Of a DNA stretch of 40,439 nucleotides, positions 23,221 through 31,175 are shown one piece after another (position 1 is the stretch's first letter; every line of letters begins with the position of its first letter). The DNA is taken from positions 1 to 40,439 of the forward strand of contig CAKZRW010000078.1 of the NCBI GenBank assembly GCA_937148845.1. Reading direction: 5' to 3'. Below the pieces are notes generated by a model. That model was not told the DNA's origin. It worked only from the letters and a program-made list of their open reading frames with translations, and made no database searches. The position numbers and the translations under genes were made by a program. The DNA is from an uncultured Actinomycetes bacterium. Lineage in GTDB: Bacteria; Actinomycetota; Thermoleophilia; RBG-16-64-13.

Positions 23221-24024
23221 TCAGATAGCAAGACCGCCATCTACGGGCAGAACCGCGCCCGTGATGAAGGAGGCCGCATCTGAGCACAGCCAGACCACAG
23301 CCTCACCCATGTCATCCTGGGGATCGCCCATCCTGCGCAAGGGCACACCCTCGATCATGCGCTCTCGCATGCCCTCCATCGACGAGGTGATGTTGTCGGA
23401 AAGCATGGTGTGGGCTATCGGGCCCGGGCAGACGCAATTCACCCTGATCCCGTGTCTCGCCCCCTCCAAAGCGGCGATCTTGGTGAGAGCCACCACTCCC
23501 GCTTTGCTGGAGCCGTAAGCAGCGAAGCCGGGGATCTGGCGGAGAGCCTGGGCAGACGAGCAGTTCACGATCGCCCCTCGACCTTGCTTGCTCATCTGCC
23601 TCATCTCGTATTTGAGGCAGAGATAGACACCCGTCAGATTGACATCCAGCTGCCGTCCCCACAGCTCGGTGGAAGACTCCATGATGGGCTCTATCGGCAC
23701 CCGGACCCCGTCTGGACCGATCCCGGCGTTGTTGTAGGCGAAGTCGAGGGATCCGTATAGCGCGACAGTCTGCTCCACCATGGCCGCTACCTCGTCTTCG
23801 ACCGTCACATCGCACTTGATGAAGGTGGCTTCCCCTCCCGCCTCGCGGATGATGCGGACGGTTTCCTGCCCTCCTTCGAGGTTGATCCCGTCAGTGACCA
23901 CCACCCTGGCGCCTTCGCGGGCAAACACGATAGCAACCCCGCGGCCTATGCCCGACCCCGCGCCGGTGATCACGGCCACTTTGTCTACTATGCCCATGCG
24001 GTTGTTCTCACCGTATCGTTTCAT
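23221..24024 (-). CDS. Short-chain dehydrogenase/reductase (SDR)
   Basis: 267 residues: cofactor motif TGAGSGIG near residue 20, NNAGIGPDG, catalytic YGSSK and C-terminal VLPVDGG. The acidic Asp-Gly after the second strand (VVVTDGIN) suggests preference for NAD(H). Close to general 3-oxoacyl reductase or alcohol dehydrogenase SDRs; substrate unknown. A monocistronic gene: ATG at 24024 follows GAGGGGGAC, and 216 bases without other genes separate it from bacterioferritin. It lacks the operator palindrome of the catabolic units, so whether it belongs to the aromatic pathway is unclear. Confidence 0.88.
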   Translation of the reverse strand: MKRYGENNRMGIVDKVAVITGAGSGIGRGVAIVFAREGARVVVTDGINLEGGQETVRIIREAGGEATFIKCDVTVEDEVAAMVEQTVALYGSLDFAYNNAGIGPDGVRVPIEPIMESSTELWGRQLDVNLTGVYLCLKYEMRQMSKQGRGAIVNCSSAQALRQIPGFAAYGSSKAGVVALTKIAALEGARHGIRVNCVCPGPIAHTMLSDNITSSMEGMRERMIEGVPLRRMGDPQDDMGEAVVWLCSDAASFITGAVLPVDGGLAI

Positions 24025-24240
24025 GTCCCCCTCAACGATCCTCTTTCACAGGAATAGAACGGAAGCAGCCCCTGGAGGCCGCGGTTATCTTACGGCGCCA
24101 ACCTAACACCCAGAACACACGCAGGTCAACGCGCAGGAGCTGAGGCGCAGACCGCAAGACAAGGCTGACAGCCCTCAAGAGGTCACGGCATGGATGAGTT
24201 GTCAGTGCGGAAGAAGCCGCTTGTTGAACGGCGAGCGCCT

Positions 24241-24708
24241 CTACTTGATCTGCTCAGCCAGGTACTGCGATAGACCTAGCTGCTCGATCTGGTCGAGCTG
24301 TGCCTCGATCCAGTCAACGTGGTCTTCCTCGTCCTTGAGGATCGATTCGAAGAGCATCTTGGACGCGTGGTCGCCAGCTTCGGCGGCGACTTTGGCCGAG
24401 TGGTTGTACTTGGCTACGGCATCGAGTTCGGCGTCCAAATCATGAGCATGCATCTTGGGCACGTCGCTGCCAATCACGATCTTGCCTAGGTTGCTGACTA
24501 TAGGCCTGCCCTCCAGAAAAAGTATGCGCTCGATCAGCCTCTCGGCATGTGTCATCTCGGTGATGGCACGCTTCTTGATGACCTCGCTGAGTACCCCGTA
24601 GTTCCAGTTCTCGCACATCTCGGCGTGCACCATGTACTGGTTGATGGCGCCCAGCTCTTCGGCAAGACGGGCGTTCAGCAGCTCGATCACTCGCTCGTCG
24701 CCTTTCAT
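24241..24708 (-). CDS. bfr: Bacterioferritin (heme-binding iron storage protein)
   Basis: 155 residues, very like Escherichia coli Bfr in length and spacing. The diiron ferroxidase ligands Glu18, Glu51, His54, Glu94, Glu127 and His130 are all present at the same numbers, as is the heme ligand Met52 (TEMTHAERLIERILFLEG). Bfr forms a 24-subunit shell with heme at subunit interfaces, oxidises Fe(II) and stores iron, which also protects an anaerobe from hydrogen peroxide. The start is firm: AGGAGG, six bases, ATG at 24708; the frame beyond it is not coding. Promoter and a set of 10-bp repeats lie upstream at 24767-24802. Confidence 0.96.
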   Translation of the reverse strand: MKGDERVIELLNARLAEELGAINQYMVHAEMCENWNYGVLSEVIKKRAITEMTHAERLIERILFLEGRPIVSNLGKIVIGSDVPKMHAHDLDAELDAVAKYNHSAKVAAEAGDHASKMLFESILKDEEDHVDWIEAQLDQIEQLGLSQYLAEQIK

Positions 24709-24766
24709 TTCGGTCCTCCTCTGCGCAATCGGGCTTGGCCTGTATGCGGAAGTACGATCTTTGCCT

Positions 24767-24795
24767 ATCTTACCCACACTGGGCCACATTGGGAA
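24767..24795 (-). promoter_or_regulatory. bfr promoter
   Basis: Minus-strand TTCCCA (24795-24790), a 17-base spacer, then TAAGAT (24772-24767). The -10 is good and the -35 weak, as expected for a regulated promoter. The leader to the ATG at 24708 would be about 50 bases. Confidence 0.5.
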
Positions 24796-24802
24796 CATTG
24801 GG
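24774..24802. repeat. Three tandem 10-bp repeats over the bfr -35 region
   Basis: Plus-strand units CCACACTGGG, CCACATTGGG and AACATTGGG follow each other with a 10-base period, one helical turn, and cover the spacer and -35 of the bfr promoter. This layout suits a protein contacting the same DNA face repeatedly. Confidence 0.55.
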
Positions 24803-24949
24803 CCCGGCGGCGGGCGCCAGAAAGTCTGCCTGCTTTCGCCTACCCGGGGAGAACTACGCCGATGCCGGCCGTAGCGAGCACGGGGGGACGATTGGAACAA
24901 GCCTCGACAAAGCAGCCGGTCAGCCTGGATTCTGTGGGCCATACGTCAA

Positions 24950-25022
24950 TGAGCCGTGCTGGATTCGAACCAGCGACACCCGGATTAAAAGTCCGGTGCT
25001 CTACCAGCTGAGCTAACGGCCC
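24950..25022 (-). tRNA. tRNA-Lys (anticodon TTT)
   Basis: A 73-base cloverleaf on the minus strand: acceptor GGGCCGT paired with ACGGCTC (one G-T pair), D-arm GCTCAGCTGGTAGAGC, anticodon stem CCGGA/TCCGG with loop CTTTTAA, T-arm GCTGG-TTCGAAT-CCAGC and discriminator A. The 3' CCA is not encoded. No integrase gene or attachment repeat is seen beside it. Confidence 0.97.
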
Positions 25023-25303
25023 CTGAAGACCAAGGATTGTAGCCCTCGGTCCAAGGGGTGTCAACGCGGGCTTGGCTCCGATACCGGGCCGGCGTCTTCG
25101 CCGCACCGGACTCACTCACCTGCCGAGGCCCCGCTTTGGGACCGTTTGCCTTTACGTGCCGTTTACGCCCAAACGGATATCATCGTCTTCGACGCCCGTC
25201 TCACCTAGCCATGAGCTGTCACCGACACGCAGGCGATGTGGGCGTGGCTTTAGACAAGTGAAGACCACCCGGCGTGACAAACTATGGGCGAAGAGGAACC
25301 GGT

Positions 25304-26260
25304 ATGAGAGACAAAGGGACTGGACACGACTTCTGGCGATTCTCCGATCTACGCGGGCGCCTTTCGAGGCCTTTGGTGCTGGCCGTCACTGTATTGGCCC
25401 TTTCCCTCTTCGGCTTTGTCTACGGCCTGGCTTCTCCCAGCGGGGCCTCCGCCTGGGCGGACTGCCCCAAGGGTCTGGTGAACGATCCCTACCCCGGTCG
25501 CTGCGGCCGTTACGTGGATACGAACGGGGATGACATCTGCGACCTCTCGCAGCCCAAGCCGGCTAGCACCACCACGACTTCGCCAGCCATGGCCACCGTC
25601 ACCACGGGGGAACCACCTACGGGTGACTGCCCGCTGGGCCCCTGCGCAGGTTGTGGAGCCTGCTTCGGCCTGGGAGCCACGAGCTCCTCACCGAGTACAC
25701 ATGGAGAGCTTGCAGTCGAGGCCACCGCGGCTACCGTCGATGCAGCCTCGGGGGAAGGTGAAGCCTCCTTCTTTACTCATTACCTGGTCAGCCCCCTCGC
25801 TCTCGGTTTCTTCGTGGTCTATGCGGCCAGCTTCTTCCTCTACAAGAGCAAGAGGATCCGTATCACCACGCACCGCAAAGTTTGGAATGTCCTCTTGCTC
25901 CTCACTTTCCTGGTGACCGGCCTCTTCGGGCTCATTTTGGCGGTGCAACTTGACTACGCCCTGCCTTTCCGGCTCCCCCTGGATCTGCTCTTCTGGCATG
26001 TGGAAGCCGGCATCGTTATGACCCTCATCTCCTTCTTCCACCTCGGCTGGCACTTCAACTACTACCGCAACCTCCTCCGCCAGACACGCAGGCGTGCCAG
26101 CGACGCCCGCGACTGTGCTGACGGGCCGAGGAATAGACCCCCGCTTGAGCGGGTAAAGTCGCGCCATGCGGATACACTACTTGCAGCACGTGCCGTTCGA
26201 GAGCCTCGGAGCGATCGCCGAGTGGGCCGACAGCCGTGGCCACTCTGTGACGAGGACTGA
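25304..26260 (+). CDS. Membrane protein with Cys-rich/EF-hand-like segment and cytochrome-b-like (DUF4405-like) C-terminal helices
   Basis: 318 residues of uncertain function. One N-terminal membrane segment ([20 protein letters not shown]) is followed by an exported region with [18 protein letters not shown] and DTNGDDICD, a calcium-loop-like acidic motif next to cysteines, then a threonine-rich linker and [11 protein letters not shown]. Three helices follow: [35 protein letters not shown] and [24 protein letters not shown], the last with His residues that could bind heme. Together they suggest a membrane redox or heme protein. The ATG at 25304 is preferred over 25274 because GAGGA lies eight bases upstream. 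The last 32 residues overlap the next gene by 95 bases and are polar and Arg-rich, so a frameshift near the 3' end is possible. Confidence 0.65.
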   Translation: MRDKGTGHDFWRFSDLRGRLSRPLVLAVTVLALSLFGFVYGLASPSGASAWADCPKGLVNDPYPGRCGRYVDTNGDDICDLSQPKPASTTTTSPAMATVTTGEPPTGDCPLGPCAGCGACFGLGATSSSPSTHGELAVEATAATVDAASGEGEASFFTHYLVSPLALGFFVVYAASFFLYKSKRIRITTHRKVWNVLLLLTFLVTGLFGLILAVQLDYALPFRLPLDLLFWHVEAGIVMTLISFFHLGWHFNYYRNLLRQTRRRASDARDCADGPRNRPPLERVKSRHADTLLAARAVREPRSDRRVGRQPWPLCDED

Positions 26261-26897
26261 GCTCTGGCGGGTGGACAAGGACATGCCAGCCTTGCCTGAA
26301 CAGACCACCTTCGACTTCTTGGTGGTGCTGGGGGGACCGATGAGCGTCTACCAGGATGCGGAGTATCCTTGGTTGCCTGCCGAACGGGATTTCATCCGCA
26401 GAGCAGTCACGACGGGGGGTCGCGTACTCGGGATCTGCCTGGGGGCGCAGCTCATCGCTGCTGCCTTGGGAGCTGCAGTCCACCCCGCCCCCCACAAGGA
26501 AATAGGCTGGTACCCAGTCGAGTTGACACCGGCCGGACGCGGACTGGCGGTTTTCGATGGTTTTCCCGCGCGGTTCGAAGCCCTTCACTGGCATGGTGAC
26601 ATGTTCGAGATCCCGGACTCAGCCGTGTGGGCGGCCTCCTCGGTTGCGTGCCCGCATCAGGCTCTAGTCCTCGACCAGGGACGAGTGGTGGGGCTGCAGT
26701 TCCACCTGGAAGAGACGCCGGACTCTCTGTCGCTGCTCGTAGAGAACGCGGGTCATGAGCTCGCCGGAGACGAAACGACACCCGGCCCGCGTGGGCCCTG
26801 GACGGCTAGCCGAGAGGAGGTGCTCTATGCGAGGGCACCCTACGCCGCCTGTAAGGACCTCTTGTTCCGGCTCCTCGATCGGATGGTGCGCGCCTGA
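26166..26897 (+). CDS. Class I glutamine amidotransferase-like protein
   Basis: 243 residues of the GMP-synthase-type glutaminase fold. GGPMSVYQ forms the oxyanion strand, Cys91 in GICLGAQL is the nucleophile, and His179 with Glu181 in LQFHLEE complete the triad. All catalytic residues are present, so it should release ammonia from glutamine or act on gamma-glutamyl compounds as several stand-alone members do. No synthetase partner gene lies beside it. It overlaps the preceding membrane-protein gene by 95 bases, an unusually long same-strand overlap. Its 3' end lies in a 33-base period duplication that repeats the final codons and stop. Confidence 0.9.
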   Translation: MRIHYLQHVPFESLGAIAEWADSRGHSVTRTELWRVDKDMPALPEQTTFDFLVVLGGPMSVYQDAEYPWLPAERDFIRRAVTTGGRVLGICLGAQLIAAALGAAVHPAPHKEIGWYPVELTPAGRGLAVFDGFPARFEALHWHGDMFEIPDSAVWAASSVACPHQALVLDQGRVVGLQFHLEETPDSLSLLVENAGHELAGDETTPGPRGPWTASREEVLYARAPYAACKDLLFRLLDRMVRA

Positions 26898-26935
26898 CCG
26901 AGAGTCCGCGACCGGATGGCACGCGCCTGACCCAG
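26873..26935. repeat. Imperfect tandem duplication at the 3' end of the amidotransferase gene
   Basis: Bases 26873-26902 and 26906-26935 match at about 25 of 30 positions with a 33-base period (CGGATGG...CGCGCCTGACC in both). The second copy restates the codons for Asp-Arg-Met-(Val/Ala)-Arg-Ala and the stop, in the same frame. It looks like a recent slippage or duplication event. Confidence 0.55.
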
Positions 26936-27152
26936 TCTCCTCATCAGGCCCTGCGGCAGCAGCCGGCAGACCAAGAAGACCCAGGAACTGAACATGTCGC
27001 GCCGCTGGATATCGGCCCCATTGACCGCTGCCGCGACCAGGGCTCGACGTTGACCGATGTCCTTCTCCGAGCCATTGTTATGAGACAGTGTTACGAAGCG
27101 CCACGCCTCGCCGGGGCGTGGCCGTCCCACGCAACCTGAAGGAGGCTTTCGG

Positions 27153-27605
27153 ATGAGCAACACCGGCGGAACCGTCAAGTACTACCCGGCCTACTGGGGC
27201 GGCAAGAAGTTAGCCTACCCCAACTTCCCCCCGGAGTCGCCCAAGTTCGCGAATTCGGTGGTAGTGGGCAATCTGATCTTCGTCTCAGGCTGCCAAGGTC
27301 AGAACGATGAAACGATGCAAGTGGAGACAGACGTTTTCGAGGAGCAGATGATCATCGCCCTGGACAAGGTGCGCAAGTGCATGGAAGAGGCGGGCAGCTG
27401 CATGGACAACATCGTCAAGACAGTGATGCTGCTCAAGAACCTCGACGACTACCCGAAAATGCGGAAGACCGAGCTGGAGTACTACCAGAAATATGCCCCC
27501 CGCCTAGTGGAAGACCCCCCGGCCAGCACCTTCATGCAGGTCGGCCTGGCTCGACCCGAGTTCCTCGTGGAGATCGACGTCATAGGCGTGGTTTCTCGAG
27601 ATTAG
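27153..27605 (+). CDS. RidA/YjgF/YER057c-family protein lacking the deaminase arginine
   Basis: 150 residues, slightly longer than RidA (about 130) because of an N-terminal extension (YYPAYWGGKKLAYPNFPPESP). The fold is shown by SVVVGNLIFVSGCQG, KVRKCMEEAGSCMDNIVKTVM and the C-terminal VGLARPEFLVEIDVIGVV. RidA deaminases use an Arg in the P-x-R-S/T segment to hold the imine carboxylate; here that segment is PPAST (122-126), so imine deaminase activity is not expected. Such subfamilies occur in catabolic clusters with other hydrolytic roles. The ATG at 27153 follows GAAGGAGG at a suitable spacing. Monocistronic, closed by the hairpin at 27650-27677. Confidence 0.9.
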   Translation: MSNTGGTVKYYPAYWGGKKLAYPNFPPESPKFANSVVVGNLIFVSGCQGQNDETMQVETDVFEEQMIIALDKVRKCMEEAGSCMDNIVKTVMLLKNLDDYPKMRKTELEYYQKYAPRLVEDPPASTFMQVGLARPEFLVEIDVIGVVSRD

Positions 27606-27649
27606 GCGAGTGGCGACGAGTCATCCCAGTCTCAGCCGGAAGAAACCCG

Positions 27650-27677
27650 AAGGGGCCGGCCCCAGGGCCGGCCCCTT
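27650..27677. terminator. Bidirectional hairpin terminator between RidA-like gene and purH
   Basis: A perfect 12-bp stem, AAGGGGCCGGCC (27650-27661) and its complement (27666-27677), with a CCAG loop. It lies between two convergent genes, 45 bases after one stop and 73 bases before the other, and A/T bases at both stem ends allow function in both directions. Confidence 0.8.
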
Positions 27678-27749
27678 CCCTTAGGGTAAATAGTCTTTCC
27701 GCTGACTGCTGGTCCGTTTCGCCTCCCCGCTCCGACCCTACCCCGGGGT

Positions 27750-29288
27750 TCAGTGCCGGAAGTGCCGCCGCCCCGTGACCACCATGGCCATGCCCCGCGA
27801 CTCCGCCAGCGCAAGAGCCTGGTCGTCGCGTATGGAGCCACCGGGATGGATGACGCAGGTGGCGCCGGCGTTCGCCGCCACCTCGAGAGCGTCGGGAAAG
27901 GGGAAGAAAGCATCCGAAGCCACCGCACACCCCTGGAGCGGGAAGCGGGCTCTACTCACCGCCAGGTTGGCCGAATCCACTCGACTCATCTGTCCAGCCC
28001 CGATGCCGACGGTCATCAGGTCTTTGGCCAAGATGATGGCATTGGACTTGGTGTGCTTAGCCACCCGCCAAGCGAAGAGCAGGTCGCCCCACTCTTCCTC
28101 GGTCGGCTGGCGGGTAGTCACCACACGCATGTTCTCCCGCTGGTCGACCTCACAGTCCCAATCTTGGACCAACATCCCGCCGTAAATCCGCTTCATGTCA
28201 TAGGTGCCGCAGGTATCGCGGTTCTGCTGGCCGGTAAGAATGCGGATGTCTTTCTTCAGAGTGAGGATCTCCAGAGCCTCAGCCGTGTAGCCCGGAGCCC
28301 AAAGTACTTCGATGAAATTGGTGGAAAGTAGACGAGCGAGAGCTTCATCAACCACGCGGTTGACAGCTATGACTCCTCCGAAGGCAGACACGGGGTCGCA
28401 CGAGAAAGCCTTCTCGTAGGCAGTGGCCACAGATTCAGCCACTGCGACTCCACACGGGTTGTTGTGTTTGATGATGACGCAGCAAGGGAGCGTGAATTCC
28501 TCGAGCACACGCCGAGCCGAATCAAGATCAAGCAGGTTGTTGAAAGACAGCTGCTGACCGTGGAGCTGCTCAAGCCGTCCGGCGGATTCTCCTTCCAGGC
28601 CCGCAGAGGCATACCAAGCTGCACGCTGGTGCGGGTTCTCCCCGTAGCGCAGGTCCTTAACCTTCACGAGGTCGAGAAGCAGATACTCTGGGAATCCAGG
28701 CTCGGCTTCGGCAAACCAGGTGGCGATGGCCGAATCGTAGTGAGCGGTATGGTGGAAGGCTTTGGCGGCCAATCTGCGACGCGTCTCCAAGAACAACTCC
28801 CCCTGGTTCGCACGCAGTTCGGCCAGGACTGCCTCATAGTCCGCCGGGTCGGTGACGATGCCCACCCACGCAAAGTTCTTCGCCGCCGCCCTTACCATGC
28901 AGGGCCCGCCGATATCGATATTCTCGATGGCCTCGGCCTCTGTCACTCCTCTCTGGGCCACTGTCGCCTCAAAGGGATAGAGGTTGACCACCACCAGATC
29001 GATAAGCTTGATACCGAGCTCGGCTATAGCCTCCAGGTGGCTGGATCGCCCCCGGTCAGCCAGTATGCCCCCGTGGATAGCCGGATGCAGGGTCTTGACC
29101 CTCCCATCCATGATTTCGGGGAAACCCGTGACTTCGGAAATGCCGGTGACCGGCAATCCCGCTTCACGCAGATGGCGAGCTGTCCCCCCGGTGGAGATGA
29201 TCTCCACGCCCAACTCCACCAGGCCCCGCACAAAAGGCTCAAGACCACCCTTGTCCGACACCGACACCAAAGCCCGCGCTACCTTCAC
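27750..29288 (-). CDS. purH: Bifunctional AICAR transformylase / IMP cyclohydrolase
   Basis: 512 residues, the standard length. It performs the last two steps to IMP: formylation of AICAR with 10-formyl-THF, then ring closure. The N-terminal cyclohydrolase part shows ALVSVSDKGGLEPF, STGGTARHL and MDGRVKTLHPAIHGG. The transformylase part shows KDLRYGENPHQRAAWY, IIKHNNPCGVA, CDPVSAFGG and the C-terminal GGSIRDDQALALAESRGMAMVVTGRRHFRH in segments, with the conserved terminal HFRH. The GTG at 29288 is taken as start because GGAGGAG precedes it by three to four bases; a GTG at 29306 would place that site inside the coding region. Last gene of the purM-purN-purH run. Confidence 0.97.
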   Translation of the reverse strand: MKVARALVSVSDKGGLEPFVRGLVELGVEIISTGGTARHLREAGLPVTGISEVTGFPEIMDGRVKTLHPAIHGGILADRGRSSHLEAIAELGIKLIDLVVVNLYPFEATVAQRGVTEAEAIENIDIGGPCMVRAAAKNFAWVGIVTDPADYEAVLAELRANQGELFLETRRRLAAKAFHHTAHYDSAIATWFAEAEPGFPEYLLLDLVKVKDLRYGENPHQRAAWYASAGLEGESAGRLEQLHGQQLSFNNLLDLDSARRVLEEFTLPCCVIIKHNNPCGVAVAESVATAYEKAFSCDPVSAFGGVIAVNRVVDEALARLLSTNFIEVLWAPGYTAEALEILTLKKDIRILTGQQNRDTCGTYDMKRIYGGMLVQDWDCEVDQRENMRVVTTRQPTEEEWGDLLFAWRVAKHTKSNAIILAKDLMTVGIGAGQMSRVDSANLAVSRARFPLQGCAVASDAFFPFPDALEVAANAGATCVIHPGGSIRDDQALALAESRGMAMVVTGRRHFRH

Positions 29289-29342
29289 TTCTCCTCCTCT
29301 GCTCACTGCCTCAGCGCTACTATGACCGCCCCCCGTGATTTC

Positions 29343-30098
29343 TCAGTCTACCGTCACTACCCGGCTCCCTGGAAGTGGGGGGTGTACTCGACCGGCGGCG
29401 AAGAGTCTGATGGTATCGGGCAGCAGCCTATGCTCCACGGCGTGGATACGGGTCGCCAGCGTTTCTTCAGTGTCGCCTTCCTCCACTCTTACGGCCTCTT
29501 GCGCAATGATGGGCCCAGTATCCATGCCCTCGTCGACAAAGTGGACGGTTACTCCCGTGATTTTCACCCCGTAGCGCAGAGCGTCCTGGATAGCGCTGGT
29601 CCCCGGGAACGAGGGAAGAAGAGCGGGATGGAGATTGATGATGCGATAGGGGAAGGCGCGGATCACCGCCGGCGAAAGCAGCCGCATGTAGCCGGCCAGC
29701 ACTACCAGATCGGGCTCGGCTTCACACAGGGCGGACACTAGAGCTAGATCGTGTTCCTCCCGGCTGGCGAAGTCACGCGGAACCAGCACCCGGGTGGGGA
29801 TCCCTGCCCGTCGCGCCCTGGTAAGCGCGAAAGCTTCGGGCACATCACTCAGTACAAGGACCACCTCCATCCGGGGCTCCCCCGGAATCACAGGCTGCCA
29901 AGTTACCCGATCGGGCTCGCCGGAACGGACCGCGTCGCCGATCTCAGGAACGTCTTCGGAAAGATCCCTGACCACGACCTCCGGACGGTGAAGCTGATCG
30001 ATGATGGCCTGCAGGTTCGAACCGCTGCCCGAAGCAAGCACGGCCAACCGGAACAGTCTGCGCTGCCCGGGCTGCGCGTCGTCCCCAGACTTAGTCAC
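29343..30098 (-). CDS. purN: Phosphoribosylglycinamide formyltransferase (GAR transformylase 1)
   Basis: 251 residues; typical PurN has about 190-210. It uses 10-formyl-THF to formylate GAR. Motifs are LASGSGSNLQAI near residue 20, the catalytic region VLAGYMRLLSPAVIRAFPYRIINLHPALLPSFPG with its Asn and His, GVKITGVTVHFVDEGMDTGPII and the Asp of that segment. The extra length comes mainly from an insert of about 35-40 residues after the first motif, rich in Glu, Pro and Arg (EDVPEIGDAV to PGEPRM), before VVLVLSD. Start codon GTG, overlapping the purM stop by four bases (GTGA), so translation is coupled. Confidence 0.96.
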   Translation of the reverse strand: MTKSGDDAQPGQRRLFRLAVLASGSGSNLQAIIDQLHRPEVVVRDLSEDVPEIGDAVRSGEPDRVTWQPVIPGEPRMEVVLVLSDVPEAFALTRARRAGIPTRVLVPRDFASREEHDLALVSALCEAEPDLVVLAGYMRLLSPAVIRAFPYRIINLHPALLPSFPGTSAIQDALRYGVKITGVTVHFVDEGMDTGPIIAQEAVRVEEGDTEETLATRIHAVEHRLLPDTIRLFAAGRVHPPLPGSRVVTVD

Positions 30099-31168
30099 GA
30101 GACGCCCTCCAGCACCACCCGCGGCTCGCCGCGCACGATGCTGCCCAAAACCATGACTTGCTCGCCGCTATCCCGCAACAACCGGCGAGCTGTGTCTACG
30201 GCGGCCGCGGGCACGACTAGCACGTAGCCCACCCCCATGTTGAAGGTGGCGAACATCTCCTTGTCGGGGATCTCCCCCAGTTGCTGGATGACACGGAACT
30301 CCGCGGGAACGTGCCAATCGGTGAAGCCGAGCCGAGCCGAGAGGTGCCCGGGGATGACCCGGGAAAGATTGCCGACCATGCCGCCTCCTGTTATATGGGC
30401 CATAGCCCGCACGGGGACGCCTTCCTCAAGCAGCCGCAGCACGCTTTTCACGTAAATGCGGGTAGGGCGCAGGAGCACGTCCGCAACAGTCTCCTCGCTC
30501 TCAGGGAACTGAGCAGACAGGCCCAGGCCGCCCACTTCCAGCACCCTCCGGAGAAGCGAATAGCCGTTCGAATGGAAGCCGCTCGCAGCTAGACCCAGGA
30601 CCAAGTCGCCCTCCTGGACCGCGGACCCGTCGACAAGGTGCTTCCGCTCCGCCAGACCCACGCAGAAGCCCGCCAGGTCGAACTCGTCAGGAGCGTAAAG
30701 ACCCGGCATCTCCGCCATTTCGCCTCCCACCAAGGCACATCCAGCTTCGCGACACCCCGCCGCCACTCCCCCGACGATGCGTGCTACCTCGTTGGGGGCC
30801 AGCCGTCCGACCGCGACATAGTCCAGGAACAGAAGGGGACGAGCCCCTACCGTGAGAACGTCGTTCACCGACATGGCCACGAGATCGATACCAACGGTGT
30901 CAAGCCTTTGGACTTGCTGGGCCAGCAACAGCTTGGTACCCACGCCGTCGGTGGACGTGACGAGTACTGGTTCCTCGAGCCCCCCGGGCAATTGGAAGAT
31001 CCCGGCGAACCCCCCCAAGGACCCCAACACCCCTGGGATGTAGGTGCTCTCCACGTCGGCCTTGATGAGGTCGACGGCTTCTTCGCCGGCAGCGATGTCT
31101 ACGCCGGCTTTGCGATAGGTGAGACCCTCACGGTCTTCGTGGTTTGTGAGATCGCGTCCCCGCCTCAC
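30095..31168 (-). CDS. purM: Phosphoribosylformylglycinamidine cyclo-ligase (AIR synthetase)
   Basis: 357 residues from the chosen start. ATP-dependent ring closure of FGAM to AIR. It shows TYRKAGVDIAAGEEAV, LVTSTDGVGTKLLLA, DLVAMSVNDVLTVGARPLLFLDY, ALVGGEMAEMPGLY, the ASSGFHSNGYSL equivalent (LAASGFHSNGYSLLRR) and HITGGGMVGNL. The open frame goes to 31345, but the added N-terminus is unlike PurM and lies antisense to other sequence. GTG at 31168 has a full AGGAGG ten bases upstream; that AGGAGG is also the last two Arg codons of the small membrane protein gene before it, which couples their translation. Confidence 0.96.
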   Translation of the reverse strand: MRRGRDLTNHEDREGLTYRKAGVDIAAGEEAVDLIKADVESTYIPGVLGSLGGFAGIFQLPGGLEEPVLVTSTDGVGTKLLLAQQVQRLDTVGIDLVAMSVNDVLTVGARPLLFLDYVAVGRLAPNEVARIVGGVAAGCREAGCALVGGEMAEMPGLYAPDEFDLAGFCVGLAERKHLVDGSAVQEGDLVLGLAASGFHSNGYSLLRRVLEVGGLGLSAQFPESEETVADVLLRPTRIYVKSVLRLLEEGVPVRAMAHITGGGMVGNLSRVIPGHLSARLGFTDWHVPAEFRVIQQLGEIPDKEMFATFNMGVGYVLVVPAAAVDTARRLLRDSGEQVMVLGSIVRGEPRVVLEGVS

Positions 31169-31175
31169 TATGCGG

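Noticed and set aside
24950-25022. tRNA-Lys as an integration site for a mobile element
   Set aside because: No integrase, no repeated tRNA 3' end and no phage-like genes on either side were seen.
24840-25115. Minus-strand frame across the tRNA
   Set aside because: It covers the whole tRNA-Lys; coding through a tRNA is not credible.
26840-27178. Minus-strand 112-codon frame opposite the amidotransferase end and RidA-like start
   Set aside because: Its repeat-like Arg/Ser tail comes from the 33-base duplication; no recognisable domain and it overlaps two better genes.
28464-29741. Plus-strand open frame of 425 codons
   Set aside because: Antisense to purH and purN, whose motifs are unambiguous; a high-GC shadow frame.
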